Below, in pieces: positions 1-8,701 of a stretch of 64,000 nt of DNA. The notes under the pieces are model-generated. The model searched no databases, had not been told where the DNA came from, and saw only the letters and a program-made list of their open reading frames with translations. Within the stretch, counting starts at the first letter, position 1, and each line of letters starts with the position of its first letter. The DNA comes from a virus. The position numbers and the translations under genes are program-made. The DNA is taken from positions 81,871-145,870 of IMG/VR virus record IMGVR_UViG_3300020201_000009; one strand, written 5' to 3'.

Positions 1-1
1 A

Positions 2-91
2 GAAGAGACCGGCGATCTCAAAATGATAGCTGAGCAAAAAGGTTGGAATAAAGTACCGCTGCAAAAGAAAGACGAATCGCTACCAATATGA
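2..91 (+). CDS. C-terminal end of an upstream gene (partial)
   Basis: An open frame enters from the left edge and ends at a TGA (89-91) that overlaps the ATG of the primase gene as ATGA. Only 29 residues are visible, mostly charged (..MIAEQKGWNKVPLQKK..). The tight overlap suggests co-transcription with the primase, so a replication protein such as a helicase is possible, but nothing visible identifies it. Confidence 0.55.
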   Translation, partial: EETGDLKMIAEQKGWNKVPLQKKDESLPI

Positions 92-945
92 TCGATACAA
101 GTATATTAGAAAAACTCTGTAAAACCCCCCAAGGATGGCAAGCAAGATGTCCAGCTTGCGCGTCCGAAGGCTCGGATAAATCGGGAAACCATCTTTCGAT
201 ATTGGCTGATGGTCGTTTTAATTGTGTTAAATACAGTGGGGATAAAGATCATAACAAAACGATTTTAGCGTTAGCTTCGGGGGAGATACCCGAAGGATTT
301 TATGTTCCACCTCAACCCAAAATCGAAATGCCTCAAGAGTGGCCGATAACGATTCTAGATGGATTAATTAAAGAATATAGTTACTGGGTTAAAAGAGGGA
401 TTAGTGTTGAAACTTGTGAAAAATTCCAAGTAGGTGTTGCTAAGAAAGGCCAAATGCATGGAAGAAGCGTATTACCTATTTTTAACATCGATCATACAAG
501 AATAATTGGGTTTACCGGCAGAAAAATGGTAGAGACTTATAATGGCCCGCGTTGGAAACATTTGGGAGACAAAAAAACGTGGCTTTATACTGGGCAATTA
601 TATGTTCCAAAGAAGATGGCTAGAGTTGTCCTTGTGGAATCTCCCGTTTGTATTATGAGGTTATCCATGGAAAAAATTGATGATACATTTTGCTTATTTG
701 GCATTAAAATGACAAGCGCGATTATGTCTTATCTAATTCAATATAATCCAGACGAAATATTGATTGCTACTAACAACGAGATCGAAAACAATTCCATTGG
801 CAATTTAGCGGCAGAAGATATTAGAAATAAACTACTTAACTTCTTTTCTGCTAATAAAGTAAAAATTGCATTACCAATTGCCAAGGATTTTGGTGATCAG
901 ACAGAAGAACAGATGAAAGAATGGAAATCAAAATGGAGCATCTGA
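88..945 (+). CDS. DnaG-type DNA primase (zinc finger + TOPRIM)
   Basis: 285 aa. Likely synthesises RNA primers for the phage replisome. The N-terminus has a CHC2-like zinc finger (Cys21, Cys24, Cys46, His55). A DnaG-like core follows: GRSVLPIFN near 125-133 and GFTGRKM at 141-147. The TOPRIM region has its glutamate at E184 (VLVES). Where DnaG has the DxD-type acidic motif this protein reads TNNEIENN (228-235), so some canonical aspartates are replaced. The protein is much shorter than bacterial DnaG and lacks a helicase-binding domain. Neighbouring nuclease and polymerase genes support a replication role. Primase-family assignment is firm; activity with the altered acidic motif is not proven. 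Confidence 0.85.
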   Translation: MIDTSILEKLCKTPQGWQARCPACASEGSDKSGNHLSILADGRFNCVKYSGDKDHNKTILALASGEIPEGFYVPPQPKIEMPQEWPITILDGLIKEYSYWVKRGISVETCEKFQVGVAKKGQMHGRSVLPIFNIDHTRIIGFTGRKMVETYNGPRWKHLGDKKTWLYTGQLYVPKKMARVVLVESPVCIMRLSMEKIDDTFCLFGIKMTSAIMSYLIQYNPDEILIATNNEIENNSIGNLAAEDIRNKLLNFFSANKVKIALPIAKDFGDQTEEQMKEWKSKWSI

Positions 946-951
946 ATGGAC

Positions 952-979
952 TTGACACTATGATCAGTTTAGATATCTT
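952..979 (+). promoter_or_regulatory. Possible sigma70-type promoter upstream of the nuclease gene
   Basis: A perfect TTGACA (952-957) is followed after 16 bases by TATCTT (974-979), 14 bases before the ATG at 994. The -10 matches the consensus at four of six positions, so this is weaker than the promoters at 4028 and 16133. Confidence 0.4.
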
Positions 980-993
980 TAAACAAAATTAAA

Positions 994-1923
994 ATGGCGA
1001 TCAGAATTTCAGCCTCACGGCTCAAAAGTTTAAAACAATGCAGTTGGAAGTTTTATTGTAACGAGGTTCTAAAGCTACCAGAAACCACACACCCAAAAAC
1101 AATTGTTGGTAGTTTAGCCCATTCGATTTTAGAATGTTTGCTGAATTCACGTCATAGAAAGCATTATAACAGTATCATGTCTGGGATTCCAAGTATATAT
1201 AATTGTAATTCGATTGCTCGTTTGGTTGTATGGTGGCAGAATAAGCATAAAATTAAACCAGAACTTTTAGAAGATCTTAATTCGATGGTTATGGTTGTTT
1301 TAACTTTAACCGATTATTTCGAAGAGAAAGCTGACGAAGTATTCAAACCGGAACATGAGTTCCTTTTTACTATTTGTGAAGGGAAATATCAAATTAAAGG
1401 GTTTATTGACAGAATGGCTAGGACCGGAGATTTGATGATTATCAAAGACTATAAAACCCAAGGTAAGAGATTCGATGAGGACGAGTTAGCAAATAATTTT
1501 CAAGCGGCAATGTACCAAATGTATGTGATGAAAAAATTTGATTTAAAAGCGTCAGTTCAGTTCATCATGCTTCGTCACCCGCCAACAAATCGGACCCCAT
1601 ATAAACATATTCAAACAGTTTCGGCTAGGACAAAAGAAGAGTTAGAAGGTTTTGAATCTTATTTGGAGTATATCGGAAGTATTTTCTCTAATTTTGGTAT
1701 GGAGCACGCGACAATGAATTTTTGTGCCGATAATCCAAAAGATAAAGGTTTTTGTACCTACGTTTGTCAATTTAAGTCTGGTCTTGAATACCAATCTTTA
1801 ATTGATGCAAACGGAAAATTGGTAAAGAATGCTTTTATGGATGAAATTTTAGAGCCGGATTATCTGTCTGGAGAAAAAATTGAGATAAAAACTTATGAGG
1901 GTTGCCCCAGATTTCGGGGTTGA
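994..1923 (+). CDS. PD-(D/E)XK exonuclease, RecB/Cas4-like
   Basis: 309 aa. Probable DNA exonuclease acting in replication or recombination. Visible motifs: an N-terminal SxSRLKSLKQC segment with Cys16, GSLAH at 39-43, the catalytic series GFIDRM (D139) and IIKDYKT (D152, K154), then QxxxY (Q170). Cys244, Cys254 and Cys258 near the C-terminus, with Cys16, match the four-cysteine iron-sulphur arrangement of Cas4/AddB-type nucleases. It sits between primase and polymerase genes, with no CRISPR array nearby, so a replication or recombination role is more likely than CRISPR adaptation. Confidence 0.85.
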   Translation: MAIRISASRLKSLKQCSWKFYCNEVLKLPETTHPKTIVGSLAHSILECLLNSRHRKHYNSIMSGIPSIYNCNSIARLVVWWQNKHKIKPELLEDLNSMVMVVLTLTDYFEEKADEVFKPEHEFLFTICEGKYQIKGFIDRMARTGDLMIIKDYKTQGKRFDEDELANNFQAAMYQMYVMKKFDLKASVQFIMLRHPPTNRTPYKHIQTVSARTKEELEGFESYLEYIGSIFSNFGMEHATMNFCADNPKDKGFCTYVCQFKSGLEYQSLIDANGKLVKNAFMDEILEPDYLSGEKIEIKTYEGCPRFRG

Positions 1924-1948
1924 CTTTTTTATCAGGAAATAGCAGAAT
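1920..1948 (+). promoter_or_regulatory. Promoter with leaderless geometry
   Basis: TTGACT (1920-1925), a 17-base spacer, CAGAAT (1943-1948), then exactly six bases to the ATG at 1955. The spacing would put transcription start on or next to the ATG. The -10 is imperfect, but the geometry is the same as at 4028 and 16133. A CCCC/GGGG hairpin with a T-run overlaps it (about 1905-1930) and may end the upstream transcript. Confidence 0.5.
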
Positions 1949-1954
1949 CAAGAA

Positions 1955-2572
1955 ATGGAAAAAATCAGCTATTGCTCTCTTGAATTTATAGTTGGAGAGC
2001 ATACTTATTGGCTTCGCAGTAATTGTGCTGGAAAGACTAAAGATCCTTACTTTCTTTTTGTTAAATTACCAAAAGTTTTATTTTTGGGTAAAGAGCTGAT
2101 TGAATCCAAATTAATTTCCCCTCATACGGGGATGTATGTTTTAAGTAAACAAGGATTGACTCGTAGATATCTAATGTTTGATAGCGGTGGCCCCCCACCA
2201 GAAAACTATGTCCCCGATTTAAATTTTGACTTGGAAGAGTTTGAAACGATTAGATGGCAAGATATGTTTTGGTTTTTAAGGGAAAATGGTTATACAACTC
2301 AAGAGCTTACGTCTTTTTGGATCAGGCATATTGTACAAACAAAAGACGAAGAATCAAAGGAGCAAACCAAATATGTTATTAGCGAATTTTTGCCCTCCCA
2401 AGGTGGCCTATTGTCATTTATGTCCCTCGGTCAACACCCCGATTTTAGTATTTCTTGGGACATTTCACAAAATTTCTCATTAAAAGGTTTGTCATTAAAA
2501 GGTTTCGATACGGAATTGAAAAAATTAGAAATAGTTTCAATCTTTTATGCTAAAAATTATTGGTATGTCTGA
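1955..2572 (+). CDS. Hypothetical protein
   Basis: 205 aa, not recognised. Rich in aromatic residues, with a proline/glycine turn (GGPPPENY) near residue 90. It starts six bases after a promoter -10 and its stop overlaps the start of the PHP-like polymerase gene, so it is in the replication operon and could be a replisome accessory protein. That is positional inference only. Confidence 0.75.
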   Translation: MEKISYCSLEFIVGEHTYWLRSNCAGKTKDPYFLFVKLPKVLFLGKELIESKLISPHTGMYVLSKQGLTRRYLMFDSGGPPPENYVPDLNFDLEEFETIRWQDMFWFLRENGYTTQELTSFWIRHIVQTKDEESKEQTKYVISEFLPSQGGLLSFMSLGQHPDFSISWDISQNFSLKGLSLKGFDTELKKLEIVSIFYAKNYWYV

Positions 2573-3353
2573 AGAAGTTCTTGGTGTCTTTTATGAAAAC
2601 GGTTCTGGAAAATCAATTCTTACGAATTGGTCTCTAAAAGAAGTCGAAGACGCGGGAGATGGCTGTCCCGTTTCTCTTGTTCAACTCGCCAAAGAAGAGG
2701 GACTTAAGGAAATATTGGTGATCAGTTCTAATTTTAGAACGTTTATTCCCCTATTAGAGAATATGGATAAGATTGGGGTAAAACTGACTTTTGGCTTAGA
2801 GATTTTGATGACCAAAGATGCTGATGATCATTCAGATATTTCTCGTTGGTCTAATTATAAGGTTATTGTAATAGCCAAGAATTCCAAGGGGCGATTAGAT
2901 TTGTTTAAAATTTTCTCCGCTTGGAAAACGCGGAAAGAGAATAAATATTACGATTTTCGTTTTGATGAAAAACAATTATTACCCTTACTTACTCAAAATT
3001 TACAACTGGTATATCCATTCTTTAATTCTCCAATAGCCAAAAATCTGTTAGTTCATAATTCTAATATCGTTCCAAATCCGCCACCTGATACAATTCTTTT
3101 TAGAGAAGTCGATTCGGAGCATCCGCACGAGGATATTATTAATTCAACTTTGAATCGTTATAACGGCGATAAAAGATTCAGGGAAATCCGAGTAAAAAGT
3201 ATCTATTATAAGAACAGGGAGGATTTTAAGAAACTCCTTGTATTTAAAACAATTTTAAGCGGAGACGGTAATTTTAGTGCGCCAGAAATGTCGTATTGTT
3301 GTTCAGACGCTTTTTGTTATGAGTCTTTAAAGGAAGTAAATAAAAAAGTATGA
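2565..3353 (+). CDS. Degenerate PHP domain of DNA polymerase III alpha, as a separate gene
   Basis: 262 aa from ATG 2565 (an in-frame ATG at 2547 is an alternative). The order of elements matches the DnaE N-terminal PHP domain: LVQLAKEEGLKEILVISS, a GVKLTFGLEI strand (like GIKPIIGCEV), then YKVIVIAKNSKGRLDLFKIF (like the LLAKN..GY.NL.KL segment). The metal-binding histidines are missing: the first motif reads TNWSLKEVEDAGD rather than HxHS..SLLDG, and SSNFRTF replaces TDHG. It is probably a structural module that docks on the polymerase core encoded at 4063. Similarity is remote and judged by eye. Confidence 0.65.
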   Translation: MSEEVLGVFYENGSGKSILTNWSLKEVEDAGDGCPVSLVQLAKEEGLKEILVISSNFRTFIPLLENMDKIGVKLTFGLEILMTKDADDHSDISRWSNYKVIVIAKNSKGRLDLFKIFSAWKTRKENKYYDFRFDEKQLLPLLTQNLQLVYPFFNSPIAKNLLVHNSNIVPNPPPDTILFREVDSEHPHEDIINSTLNRYNGDKRFREIRVKSIYYKNREDFKKLLVFKTILSGDGNFSAPEMSYCCSDAFCYESLKEVNKKV

Positions 3354-3997
3354 TTGGTTCAGAATTAAGACGTTACGCTATTAACCAGAAGTATAATTGT
3401 GCGGATTTAGAAACAGAAGGCTTGAACCTTTTCTTTTCTAGACCTTGGCAAGTCACTTGGACTCTCTTCAACATTAAACAAAATCTTTCTGAGTCAACGA
3501 GATACATTTGGTGGCCAGATTTAAAAGTGTCAAAAAGGGCGGCGATTGTCACAAGATTCGATTTTAATGCTTATAAGCAAGCAGCCGAAGATCCGAAGAA
3601 AGTATTGGAGGAATTTGAAGACAAAGTACATGATTCTAATTACGATTTGGTTTCTCATAATTGGCTAGGTTACGATTGCATGATATTGAACGCTTGGAGA
3701 CGAGGAGTTGGATTAAAACCCCGAAACGATTATTATACCAAAGTTTTCGACACGTTAGCTATGGCACGAGCTTATAAAGAAAATATAACGCCCGATGTTT
3801 CTTCTTTTGAAGCTTTTCTAGCATTCCAATATAGGATGTTAAATTATAGATATCCGAAATGCCCAAAAACCAGTTTGGGTGTAATATCCAAAGATTTGGG
3901 TATCAAAGTTGATTCAGATAAATTACATGATTCTTCTGTAGATGCCAATTTAAATGTTGAAGTGTTCCGAGGGCTTATTTGGAAAATGCCAATTTAA
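3350..3997 (+). CDS. DnaQ-like 3'-5' exonuclease (DEDDh)
   Basis: 215 aa. Probable proofreading exonuclease of the split replicase. Exo I is DLETEG (D19, E21), Exo II is the NWLGYD segment near residues 103-108, and Exo III is LHDSSVDA near the C-terminus, with the His and Asp spaced as in DEDDh enzymes. It overlaps the PHP gene by four bases and precedes the polymerase core, as expected for an epsilon-like subunit. No extra domain is visible. Confidence 0.85.
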   Translation: MIGSELRRYAINQKYNCADLETEGLNLFFSRPWQVTWTLFNIKQNLSESTRYIWWPDLKVSKRAAIVTRFDFNAYKQAAEDPKKVLEEFEDKVHDSNYDLVSHNWLGYDCMILNAWRRGVGLKPRNDYYTKVFDTLAMARAYKENITPDVSSFEAFLAFQYRMLNYRYPKCPKTSLGVISKDLGIKVDSDKLHDSSVDANLNVEVFRGLIWKMPI

Positions 3998-4027
3998 CCC
4001 AAAGGAAGAACTTTGAGAAATAAAACC

Positions 4028-4056
4028 TTGACTAGATTGTCATTTTTTCTTATAAT
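4028..4056 (+). promoter_or_regulatory. Strong sigma70-type promoter, leaderless for the polymerase core
   Basis: TTGACT (4028-4033), a 17-base spacer and a perfect TATAAT (4051-4056). Only six bases (CCGCGA) separate the -10 from the ATG at 4063, so transcription would start at the start codon. A small hairpin (CAAAG/CTTTG, about 4000-4016) lies upstream. Confidence 0.75.
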
Positions 4057-4062
4057 CCGCGA

Positions 4063-6681
4063 ATGAGTTTCTTAAAAGAGTGCGAACCTTACGTAATCGA
4101 AAATTACGGATATGTGCGTTTGCCCGAAATCGTAATTACTTCAGCGCAAAAACAAGATCTTGGATTAGAGGATACTGCGACAAACCGAGAGTTTATCACC
4201 GCTTTAGCGCGTCGGGGATTTGGGAAGTATGGAAAGAAGATTGATAAAAAGAAATACAAGACCTATGGGGATCGGGTAAAGTATGAATTGGATTTATTGG
4301 ATGAATTAGGTTTTATCGATTATATTCTTCTCGTTTGGATGGTTATCCATAAAGCCAGAGAGCTAAACGTTTTTATTGATTACGGAAGAGGCTCCGTAGC
4401 CGGTAGTTGCGTTTGTTGGTTATTGGGTATTTCTGGCGTTGATCCAATTAAATACGGCCTTTTCTTTGAAAGATTCGTATCTCGTGCTCGTGCGGGAATC
4501 AAACTTGTTGATGGGGTTGTTTATTTAAAGGGCGATCTTTTAGCCGATATTGATGTTAATTTAGGTGATGGTAGATCGGCTATTGTGGAATGGTTGAAAA
4601 CTGTTTATCCGGGTAAGGTGGCGAATATTTTAAATCTTTCCACATTTACTACAAAGATTCTATTAAAGGATGTTTATAAGAATCTTGAAGAGGCCGATGA
4701 AAGAGAGGCTAGACGTATCGCGGATATGGTTGAAGTGAAATTTGGTATAGCCCAAACGATTGATGAAGCCTATGCCGCCAATCCAGACTTTAAGCTCTGG
4801 TGTGACGATCATAAAGAAGTAGTAGCTATCTCAAAGGGGCTTTCGGGTCTAGTCAGACAAGCATCGACCCATGCATCTGGTTATCTCGTATCTAATGTAG
4901 CCTTATATGATTTAATTCCCCTAGAGTTAACGAAAGACGGAGAATGGGTAAGCGGCTTTGATATGAGAGACGCTGCGAACTTTGTCACCAAATTAGACCT
5001 ACTTTCTCTCACGACAAATGCCGTGATCAAACGGGTACTTGAAGCAATTCCTGAGACTATCGATGAAATCAATGAAAAGCTAGAAGATGATCCCTTCATT
5101 TATAACATTTTACAAGATCGATATGCTCGTTATGGCATTTATCAAATTTCGGCGGACACTGGCTATAATGTTACAAGAAAGATTAAGCCAAAGAATGTAT
5201 TTGAGTTGTCTGACGTAAACGCTATAGCGCGTCCGGGGGCGCTCGCGTATCTAGACGGTTATGTTGAAAATAACCATCCCTGTGCGCATCCAGCTTTTGA
5301 ACCCGTGTTAAAAGAATCTCGGAACTATTGCCTTTATCAAGAACAAATGATGAAGCTTGCCGTCGTTATCGGTTTTACTTTAGACGAAGCTGAAATGTTG
5401 AGAAAAATAGTCGGTAAAAAATTAGTCGATAAAGTCAAAGAATGGAAAGAAAAGATTTATAATAAAGCTGAGCAAAATGGTTTCGAAAAAGAAATTGGAG
5501 ATATCTTATGGAAAATTTTGGAAGATTCTGCAAAATATTCGTTTAATAAATCGCATTCGCTTTCTACATCGTTTTTAACCGCGTTAACGGTTTATTTAAA
5601 GTATAAGTATCCAGTTCAATTCTTTTGGAGTTGTTTGATTTCCGCTAAAGATCTTGCGAGCGCTCACGATGAAATTACCGAGATTCAAAAAGAACTGAGA
5701 GATTTTAATATCAAACTTTTGCCGCCCGATATCAGTAAGAACTATCCGGATTTTACAATTGATGGGGCTAATATTCGTTTTGGTCTATCGTCCATCAGGG
5801 GCTTAAAAGACAAGAACTTAGATAAAGTAATCCTTCTCCGCAAGGAAAATGCGAATAAGTTGGAGTTATTTGAGGCATTACAGACAGCAAACATTCCAAT
5901 AAATGTAGCTACTGCGCTTATTCTCAGCGGTTGCTTAAATCAACTAAATATTACTCGCAGTCGTTTACTATTGGAATACGAATTTTATACACTCCTTACT
6001 GGGAAAAACGAAACTAATTTGGTCCATACAGTTGCACCCCATTATAACTTTGATGTTTTGGAAACTGTTAGTCAGATGGTCAAAAATCTTAAGGATGAAA
6101 AGGGAAAGCCCCTGATGAAAGAATCTAGACTGGAGACGATTAAAAAGAAATATTCTATATACAAAGAAAAATACCAAAGAAATTCGCAATTTGAAAAGTT
6201 AGCCTGTTACATTTATGAAAACGAATACCTCGGTTTCGCGTATTCAGAAAGTTTAAAACAGATTTATTCATCTAAAATTAATGATTTAGAGAGTACCTCA
6301 GATCTTCGTAAACTACCAGATAATAGCAAAGGAAGAGTGGCGGTTCTTATTGTTGATGAAGTAGAAAGAAGAATTTCCAAGAAGGGGTCGCCATATCTTC
6401 GGATCAATGGGAAAGATGACATGGGCTCAATTACTATAATGATGTTTATGGAGGAAAGAATCGAAGCTATGAATAAGAATAACGGTGGTCCTTTAGATGA
6501 AGGTGATATTATTGTATGTCATGTGGACAAGAAAAGCGGGGACACGTATTGGTCTAACAATATTGTAAGACAAGAAAACCCGATATTACTCAAGAAAAGC
6601 CAAGTGGAAAAAATTCAAGAAAAAGAAGAGAAGAAAAATAAAAAAGATCAATTGGAGAACGCGGTAGACGCCGCAGTTTAA
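4063..6681 (+). CDS. dnaE: DNA polymerase III alpha-type catalytic core (C-family)
   Basis: 872 aa. Replicative DNA polymerase lacking its own PHP domain, which is encoded at 2565. Palm motifs are clear: YGRGSVAGS (107-115), GVDPIKYGLFFERF (125-138) and the metal-binding DID (D162, D164). The third aspartate is D312 (TKLDLLSL). STHASG (268-273) matches the conserved loop, and the fingers region continues through YCLYQEQMMKLA and NKSHSLSTSF. A helix-hairpin-helix region lies near 610-640 and an OB-fold near 755-810 (GRVAVLIVDEV..). The C-terminus is a lysine/glutamate tail. It has its own promoter. Catalytic residues appear intact. Confidence 0.95.
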   Translation: MSFLKECEPYVIENYGYVRLPEIVITSAQKQDLGLEDTATNREFITALARRGFGKYGKKIDKKKYKTYGDRVKYELDLLDELGFIDYILLVWMVIHKARELNVFIDYGRGSVAGSCVCWLLGISGVDPIKYGLFFERFVSRARAGIKLVDGVVYLKGDLLADIDVNLGDGRSAIVEWLKTVYPGKVANILNLSTFTTKILLKDVYKNLEEADEREARRIADMVEVKFGIAQTIDEAYAANPDFKLWCDDHKEVVAISKGLSGLVRQASTHASGYLVSNVALYDLIPLELTKDGEWVSGFDMRDAANFVTKLDLLSLTTNAVIKRVLEAIPETIDEINEKLEDDPFIYNILQDRYARYGIYQISADTGYNVTRKIKPKNVFELSDVNAIARPGALAYLDGYVENNHPCAHPAFEPVLKESRNYCLYQEQMMKLAVVIGFTLDEAEMLRKIVGKKLVDKVKEWKEKIYNKAEQNGFEKEIGDILWKILEDSAKYSFNKSHSLSTSFLTALTVYLKYKYPVQFFWSCLISAKDLASAHDEITEIQKELRDFNIKLLPPDISKNYPDFTIDGANIRFGLSSIRGLKDKNLDKVILLRKENANKLELFEALQTANIPINVATALILSGCLNQLNITRSRLLLEYEFYTLLTGKNETNLVHTVAPHYNFDVLETVSQMVKNLKDEKGKPLMKESRLETIKKKYSIYKEKYQRNSQFEKLACYIYENEYLGFAYSESLKQIYSSKINDLESTSDLRKLPDNSKGRVAVLIVDEVERRISKKGSPYLRINGKDDMGSITIMMFMEERIEAMNKNNGGPLDEGDIIVCHVDKKSGDTYWSNNIVRQENPILLKKSQVEKIQEKEEKKNKKDQLENAVDAAV

Positions 6682-6684
6682 TTA

Positions 6685-7008
6685 ATGCAAGCACGAGATG
6701 AAATGAAAGAAAAAATTCATAATTATATCGAGGAAAACGGTTTGGAAATTCTTGGGCATCTGGAGGAGGATGCCAAGGAAGATATTTGCGAGCATTTGCT
6801 AATCTTCCCCTCTCAGTATGTTTTTTGGACCATACTGAATGGTAGATTTATCGGTTATATGTATAGTTTAGGTCTGGTTAATCGTCTTAGAGCGGAAGGC
6901 TTTAACGAAACAGAAATTGCTAACGAAGCGGTATATATTAAGACGGAAAGCCTAGACCGATTTCTAGAGCTACTTACACCGAATGACATTAAAAATCAAC
7001 AAAATTAA
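6685..7008 (+). CDS. Hypothetical acidic protein
   Basis: 107 aa, predicted helical and acidic, not recognised. It starts three bases after the polymerase stop and is probably co-transcribed with it. Confidence 0.7.
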   Translation: MQARDEMKEKIHNYIEENGLEILGHLEEDAKEDICEHLLIFPSQYVFWTILNGRFIGYMYSLGLVNRLRAEGFNETEIANEAVYIKTESLDRFLELLTPNDIKNQQN

Positions 7009-7009
7009 A

Positions 7010-7468
7010 ATGACACTATTACTAAAAAAAGTTACACCTCTAGATATTAAAAAGAACGGATTAGCTAGTCTGTTAACTCATAAGTTTATATCCGTTTATG
7101 CGGTTTCGGACCCAGCTATTGACGGAGATATGACTTTTGGATATTATAAGTCGGTAAACAATATCGTTTATTCGACTAACTTATTTATCACCGCTAGTCT
7201 AGCAAAGGATCTTACGGAAGGCTACAAAGTTTTAACTGACTATTTTACCCCTAAATTTATTTTTAAAAATAATGTCATTAGCCCAATTGTGTATACACAA
7301 AAAAATGAAAGTGGTTTTCAAGTAATGGTAAGATGCAAATATAACTTCCAACCAGAAGACACTGTCGAAGAAAATCTGGCATCTGTTAATTTAGATAAAA
7401 TTTATAAAAATGGCGACGTTCTTCTAGATATTCGCCCAACCTTAGCTTTCCATGTCTTAAAGTCTTAA
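7010..7468 (+). CDS. Hypothetical protein
   Basis: 152 aa. ATG 7010 is preferred because it follows the preceding stop by one base; an in-frame ATG at 6983 would add nine residues. Mixed alpha/beta composition; no known motif seen. Confidence 0.7.
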   Translation: MTLLLKKVTPLDIKKNGLASLLTHKFISVYAVSDPAIDGDMTFGYYKSVNNIVYSTNLFITASLAKDLTEGYKVLTDYFTPKFIFKNNVISPIVYTQKNESGFQVMVRCKYNFQPEDTVEENLASVNLDKIYKNGDVLLDIRPTLAFHVLKS

Positions 7469-7469
7469 T

Positions 7470-8114
7470 ATGTACACTATCACCAAAGTCAATTCTAACG
7501 TTAAAAAAGAAATGGCAGTGAGTGTTAACGATAAGCCAGTCTTAGCGGTCAGTGAATATACTTCCTACAAGCAAGCAGGTAACTACTACCTTTACGGCAG
7601 AATCGAAGAAGAGACGATTAAGCCCGTTATCGAATGGATTTTCGATGAAAACTATAGAAATAAACACACCCACTTAAATCTTATTATTACATCTCAGGGG
7701 GGTGCGGTTATAGACTGCTTTGCTCTACTTGACGCCATGGAAGGCTCATATATTCCGGTAAATACATTGGGCATGGGTCAAATAGCATCCTGTGGTTTAA
7801 TTATCTTTTTAGCGGGGCAAAATAGAGTTTTAACACAAAACACCCAAGTTTTGTCCCATCAATGGTCGGGCGGGAATTACGGAAAGGGGCATGAATTGTT
7901 GGCGGGTCGAAAAATTGAAGACTGGCTGACAGATAAATTAAATAATTATTATGCAGAAAAGACGGGCCTTTCTCTGAATTTTATCAAGAAAAATCTTTTA
8001 CCAGAATCAGATGTGTATCTGACTCCAGAAGAGGCGTTAAAGTATAATATCTGTACGGAAATTCGCGGAAGAAAATGGCAACCAAAAGAACAAAAAAAAT
8101 CAAAGAGCAAGTAG
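7470..8114 (+). CDS. ClpP-like serine peptidase
   Basis: 214 aa. ClpP fold with a likely catalytic triad: Ser107 in GQIASCGL, His130 in LSHQW, and Asp181 in ESDVYLTPEEAL. The TSQGGAV segment (74-80) matches the ClpP glycine-rich strand. No Clp ATPase is in the window, so it may use a host chaperone, process phage proteins or act alone. Location among nucleic-acid genes rather than capsid genes argues against a prohead protease, but weakly. The C-terminal tail is lysine-rich. Confidence 0.85.
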   Translation: MYTITKVNSNVKKEMAVSVNDKPVLAVSEYTSYKQAGNYYLYGRIEEETIKPVIEWIFDENYRNKHTHLNLIITSQGGAVIDCFALLDAMEGSYIPVNTLGMGQIASCGLIIFLAGQNRVLTQNTQVLSHQWSGGNYGKGHELLAGRKIEDWLTDKLNNYYAEKTGLSLNFIKKNLLPESDVYLTPEEALKYNICTEIRGRKWQPKEQKKSKSK

Positions 8115-8701
8115 TCGAAGAAAAGAAAATTTTGGCTATTATTGGCAGCGCTGGCAGAAATGAAGATTTTAATCACTACACTATTGAAAAATGGAATGAA
8201 TCAAAAAGAATTCTGTTGAAAGTTGTACAAGATAATAAATTTAAAACTATTATATCGGGAGGTGCGGCTCATGTTGATCATTTGTCGGTTCAAATGTTTA
8301 ATAAGGGTTTGGTAGATAAACTTTACTTAGAACTACCGTGTAATTTCGATGAAAAAAAAGTACAGTATTACGACGAACAAGATTATAACACAATGAATGT
8401 CACAAACTATCATCATGAAACATTTTCTCAAAAATTTAGAATCAATAGCTTAGCCCAAATTAAAGAGGCGATGCGTAATGGAGCGAAATGTACAATCGGA
8501 CTGGGTTTTTACGACAGAAATGTATCTATTGCTTCGAAGGCAACTGACTTAATTGCATTTACTTTTGGTAATTTGGATCAAGTTAAAGTTAAGAGTGGTA
8601 CGGCGCATACGGTATTTTCGTTTTTAAATCGGCATCCAAATGGGAAAACATGGCATGTTGATTTAAACACGATGCGTATACATGAAGGAATTAGAATTTA
8701 A
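8075..8701 (+). CDS. SLOG/Rossmann-fold nucleotide-binding protein
   Basis: 208 aa. An N-terminal lysine-rich stretch precedes ILAIIGSAGR (about 23-32) and TIISGGAAHVDH (about 65-76), the typical two glycine motifs of SLOG (LOG/DprA-like) proteins that bind nucleotides or nucleotide-derived ligands. A second half (MRNGAKCTIGLGF..) is less conserved. SLOG domains sense or cleave NAD-derived molecules in some defence systems. In a phage it could sequester or process such a signal, which is inference. The start overlaps the ClpP gene by 40 bases. Confidence 0.65.
   Translation: MATKRTKKIKEQVVEEKKILAIIGSAGRNEDFNHYTIEKWNESKRILLKVVQDNKFKTIISGGAAHVDHLSVQMFNKGLVDKLYLELPCNFDEKKVQYYDEQDYNTMNVTNYHHETFSQKFRINSLAQIKEAMRNGAKCTIGLGFYDRNVSIASKATDLIAFTFGNLDQVKVKSGTAHTVFSFLNRHPNGKTWHVDLNTMRIHEGIRI

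Noticed and set aside
994-1923. CRISPR Cas4
   Set aside because: The nuclease has a Cas4-like cysteine layout, but no CRISPR repeats or other cas genes are present in the window.
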